From NCBI RefSeq assembly GCF_018336935.1, contig NZ_CP068771.1, forward strand, positions 248,001 to 312,000: a DNA stretch of 64,000 nucleotides, given 5' to 3'. The notes beneath the pieces were generated by a model, which was not told the DNA's origin, ran no database searches, and saw only the letters and a list, made by a program, of their open reading frames with translations. Position numbers and translations under genes: made by a program. Numbering within the stretch: position 1 is the stretch's first letter; each line of letters starts with the position of its first letter. This DNA comes from Serratia plymuthica (lineage in GTDB: Bacteria > Pseudomonadota > Gammaproteobacteria > Enterobacterales > Enterobacteriaceae). Shown piece after piece: positions 62,046-64,000 of this stretch.

Positions 62046-63050
62046 ATGGAAATTTCAATTAATAAGTCTAATTATTTAAAAGGGATTGCCATCATTCTGA
62101 TGCTGGTCCATCACCTGTTTGCGTATCCAGACCGAATTAGCCCTGATATTCCGGTGCATTATATCGTTAGCGGGATAAATATTGAGATGTACCTTGGCCT
62201 GTTCGGCAAGATTTGCGTATCGATGTTTCTGTTCTTGTCCGGTTATGGCTTTTCACTTAAAAAAGACATTTCTTTTAAATATATCTGGGGCAAGCTGAAG
62301 AATTTATATATCAGCTACTGGATAGTGTTGTTTATCTTTGTGCCGATCGGCATTCTTTTCTTTCCGGGCGAAAGATATTCCCTCTCGCCGTCGCTGTTTA
62401 TTGAAAACCTGATTGGCCTCAAATCCACTTATAACAGCGAGTGGTGGTTCTTCAAACTTTATGTTCTGTACGTGCTCTCGCTGCCGCTGTTGTCGAAACT
62501 GAACACGACGGCCTTGTTGAGCGTGCTGTTTGCGGCGGCGCTGTGCGGCAGGGGATTGCAGTATTTCCCTTGGGCGCCGCAGGCGCTGATCGAATATTGC
62601 ACCTGGCTGCTGCCTTTTGGTTTTGGCATGGTGTTTGGCCGTACCCAACAGGCCCCGGCGGATTCGTGGCTGGCGAAGCTGATCGATACGTTGAGCCGCA
62701 CCCATCCGTTGATCTTGCTGGTGGTAACCGTGGCGGTGTTTATCGTCGCCCATAACCCGGGGCTGCTGGTGGCGACGCCGCTGTTTATCATCGCGATGAT
62801 GAAAACCGCCGACGGGCTGGGCAGCCGGGTGAACAAGGCGGTGGTTGAGCTGGGCAAACATTCGATGTACATGTGGCTGACCCACAGTTTCTACTGCTAT
62901 TACTTCACCCAGAAACTGATTTTTGCGCCGCGCTATACGCCGCTGATCCTGCTGCTGTTGATTGTGGTGTCGTACCTGACAAGTCTGGTACTCAGTCGTA
63001 TTGAATGGGCAGTGAAGGGCAGGGGGGCGGCGAGGGTGCGATCCCAGTAG
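62046..63050 (+). CDS. Acyltransferase 3-family membrane protein
   Basis: A 334-residue protein of the acyltransferase 3 family with about ten helices. The N-terminal ILMLVHHLFAYPDR holds the conserved His pair, and FLFLSGYGFSL and LGKHSMYMWLTHSFY (about 274-288) are typical. It probably O-acetylates a surface or secreted glycan. The first third is AT-rich, while the rest is normal for the window, suggesting a mosaic origin. No partner genes. Confidence 0.85.
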   Translation: MEISINKSNYLKGIAIILMLVHHLFAYPDRISPDIPVHYIVSGINIEMYLGLFGKICVSMFLFLSGYGFSLKKDISFKYIWGKLKNLYISYWIVLFIFVPIGILFFPGERYSLSPSLFIENLIGLKSTYNSEWWFFKLYVLYVLSLPLLSKLNTTALLSVLFAAALCGRGLQYFPWAPQALIEYCTWLLPFGFGMVFGRTQQAPADSWLAKLIDTLSRTHPLILLVVTVAVFIVAHNPGLLVATPLFIIAMMKTADGLGSRVNKAVVELGKHSMYMWLTHSFYCYYFTQKLIFAPRYTPLILLLLIVVSYLTSLVLSRIEWAVKGRGAARVRSQ

Positions 63051-63097
63051 GGGCGCTGCATGCTGCGCCCGTTGTTACCACGGGCGCAGAAGCCAGA

Positions 63098-63601
63098 TTA
63101 AAGCGTTTTCAGCATGGTCACTTCGCAGTCGACGTGGCCGGTGGTGCCCATGGCGCAGTCGATGTGTTCGAATCCCAGATGCTCATACAGCCCGATGGCC
63201 TGCGTCAGGCTGGCGGTGGTTTCTAAATAACAACAGCGGAAGCCCTGTTGACGGGCAAACTCCAGCGCCTGCAACGCCAGGCGTTTCGCCAGGCCCTTGC
63301 CGCGCAAAACCGGCAGAAAATACATTTTCTGTAATTCGCAAATATCCTCTTCACCGCCTTGCAGCGGGGCAATACCGCCGCCGCCGGCAATCTGGCCGTC
63401 GACTTCTATCACCCAATAAGCGCTGCGCGGCAGGCTGTAGAGCTGATACAAGACGTCCAGATTGGGGTCGGAAACGGTATAGCCTTTATCCGCCGTCAAA
63501 CCGTGCTCGGCGGAGACTTCGCGAATGACGTTAGCAATAGCGGCATTGTCGTCGGCCGTTATTGGGCGCACCAGAAGACGCACTGGGGTTGCTGTTGTCA
63601 T
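63098..63601 (-). CDS. yjgM: GNAT-family N-acetyltransferase YjgM
   Basis: A 167-residue acetyltransferase aligning with E. coli Yjg[34 protein letters not shown] holds the acetyl-CoA loop, and [11 protein letters not shown] and the conserved end [14 protein letters not shown] follow. The ATG at 63601 has GAG upstream; another at 63616 adds five residues. It lies near valS, as in E. coli. Confidence 0.93.
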   Translation of the reverse strand: MTTATPVRLLVRPITADDNAAIANVIREVSAEHGLTADKGYTVSDPNLDVLYQLYSLPRSAYWVIEVDGQIAGGGGIAPLQGGEEDICELQKMYFLPVLRGKGLAKRLALQALEFARQQGFRCCYLETTASLTQAIGLYEHLGFEHIDCAMGTTGHVDCEVTMLKTL

Positions 63602-63740
63602 GTTTACACTCGCCATAAATTACTGGGACCACGTTTTTTATCGCAGCACAAAAGGCGCCGGGTTTTATTCCCTGGCGGCGTCCATGCGGCATTAATACCT
63701 TGTAATAACATCTATACCGGGCCAGATGCAACGGCGATAA

Positions 63741-63770
63741 AAAAACAGCGGGGAGATGCCCCGCTGTTTT
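63741..63770. terminator. Terminator of valS
   Basis: Stem CAGCGGGG (63746-63753) / CCCCGCTG (63759-63766), flanked by A run and T run, so it can act on either strand. It lies 25 bases downstream of the valS stop. Confidence 0.88.
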
Positions 63771-63794
63771 CAGCTGTTGCCGCGAACCGACGGA

Positions 63795-64000
63795 TTACAG
63801 CGCGGCGATGGTCGCCTGCTGCTCCAGCAGTTTCACTTTGCCTTCTTTGCAGGCTGCCAGACGCTCGCGCTCTTTGGCGACCACCGCTTCCGGTGCGCGC
63901 GCCACAAAGCCTTCGTTGGCCAGCTTGCCTTCGATCGAGGCGATTTCCGCATCCAGCTTGCCCATCTCTTTCGACAGACGCGCGATTTCGGCGTCTTTAT
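63795..64000 (-). CDS. valS: Valyl-tRNA synthetase, C-terminal part (partial)
   Basis: The minus-strand frame from the window edge ends at TAA (63797-63795). It reads as the C-terminal coiled-coil tRNA-binding arm: [35 protein letters not shown] and [11 protein letters not shown], matching enterobacterial ValS. Catalytic parts lie outside the window. Confidence 0.95.
   Translation of the reverse strand, partial: KDAEIARLSKEMGKLDAEIASIEGKLANEGFVARAPEAVVAKERERLAACKEGKVKLLEQQATIAAL

Noticed and set aside
1..64000. tRNA, rRNA and insertion sequence genes
   Set aside because: Read on both strands for cloverleaf ends, transposase motifs and terminal inverted repeats with target duplications; none was convincing by eye.

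Overview
The window looks like a chromosomal segment of a Serratia species, probably close to S. marcescens. GC content is high and nearly every housekeeping protein is close to its E. coli orthologue. Gene order follows two E. coli regions, about 71 min (pnp-nlpI-yrbN-deaD ... yhbW-ubiV-ubiU-ubiT-yhbS-yhbQ-yhbP-yraR ... yraQ) and about 96 min (nrdG-nrdD ... treC-treB ... treR-mgtA ... ridA-pyrI-pyrB ... argF-rraB-miaE ... yjgM-valS). They are joined by an accessory stretch at about 27.9-29.3 kb. ERIC repeats (nine copies, one shortened internally) are scattered between genes, as in Enterobacterales. Genus and species are inferred, not proven.

Left half (1-27.9 kb). RNA metabolism genes come first (pnp end, nlpI, leader peptide yrbN overlapping deaD). 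Next are yedE-yedF, a divergent regulator/MFS pair, yhbW, and a membrane-fusion protein plus two ABC-2 permeases with no ATPase. Then come roxA, the anaerobic ubiquinone genes ubiV-ubiU and ubiT, and the small yhbS/yhbQ/yhbP/yraR genes. Between yhbQ and yhbP is a three-repeat, two-spacer type I-F CRISPR array with no cas genes nearby. A C-P lyase cluster (phnF-G-H-I-J-K-L-M-N, a hexapeptide transferase, phnP) for phosphonate breakdown reads leftward up to yraQ. No phnCDE transporter is present here.

Middle (27.9-43 kb). An antitoxin-like small protein and a lower-GC nitrilase-family gene fill the synteny junction. The anaerobic ribonucleotide reductase genes nrdD-nrdG follow, with a promoter region holding two consensus DnaA boxes, two NrdR-like boxes 31 bp apart and an Fnr-like site. 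The trehalose genes treC and treB are separated from treR by about 5 kb. This insertion holds an Exc2-like lipoprotein and an SOS-type bacteriocin cassette: a LexA box and promoter, a phage tail-fibre-like gene with an S74 chaperone domain, an S-pyocin/E-colicin-type HNH DNase bacteriocin, its Im9-like immunity gene, and a second, orphan colicin D-type immunity gene. It is the most striking accessory system here and resembles the phage-associated klebicins known in Klebsiella.

Right half (43-64 kb). mgtA carries a PhoP box and an mgtL-type leader peptide. A periplasmic GH20 hexosaminidase with an inserted domain follows, then the four-gene Anbu operon (proteasome-like Anbu, transglutaminase, alpha-E, ATP-grasp), ridA behind three tandem 127-bp ERIC units, and pyrBI with a pyrL leader/attenuator. 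An orphan family 5 solute-binding protein, argF with tandem ARG boxes, rraB, miaE, a GMC oxidoreductase, an acyltransferase in an AT-rich patch, yjgM and the 3' end of valS complete the window. No rRNA, tRNA, insertion sequence or intact prophage was recognised.
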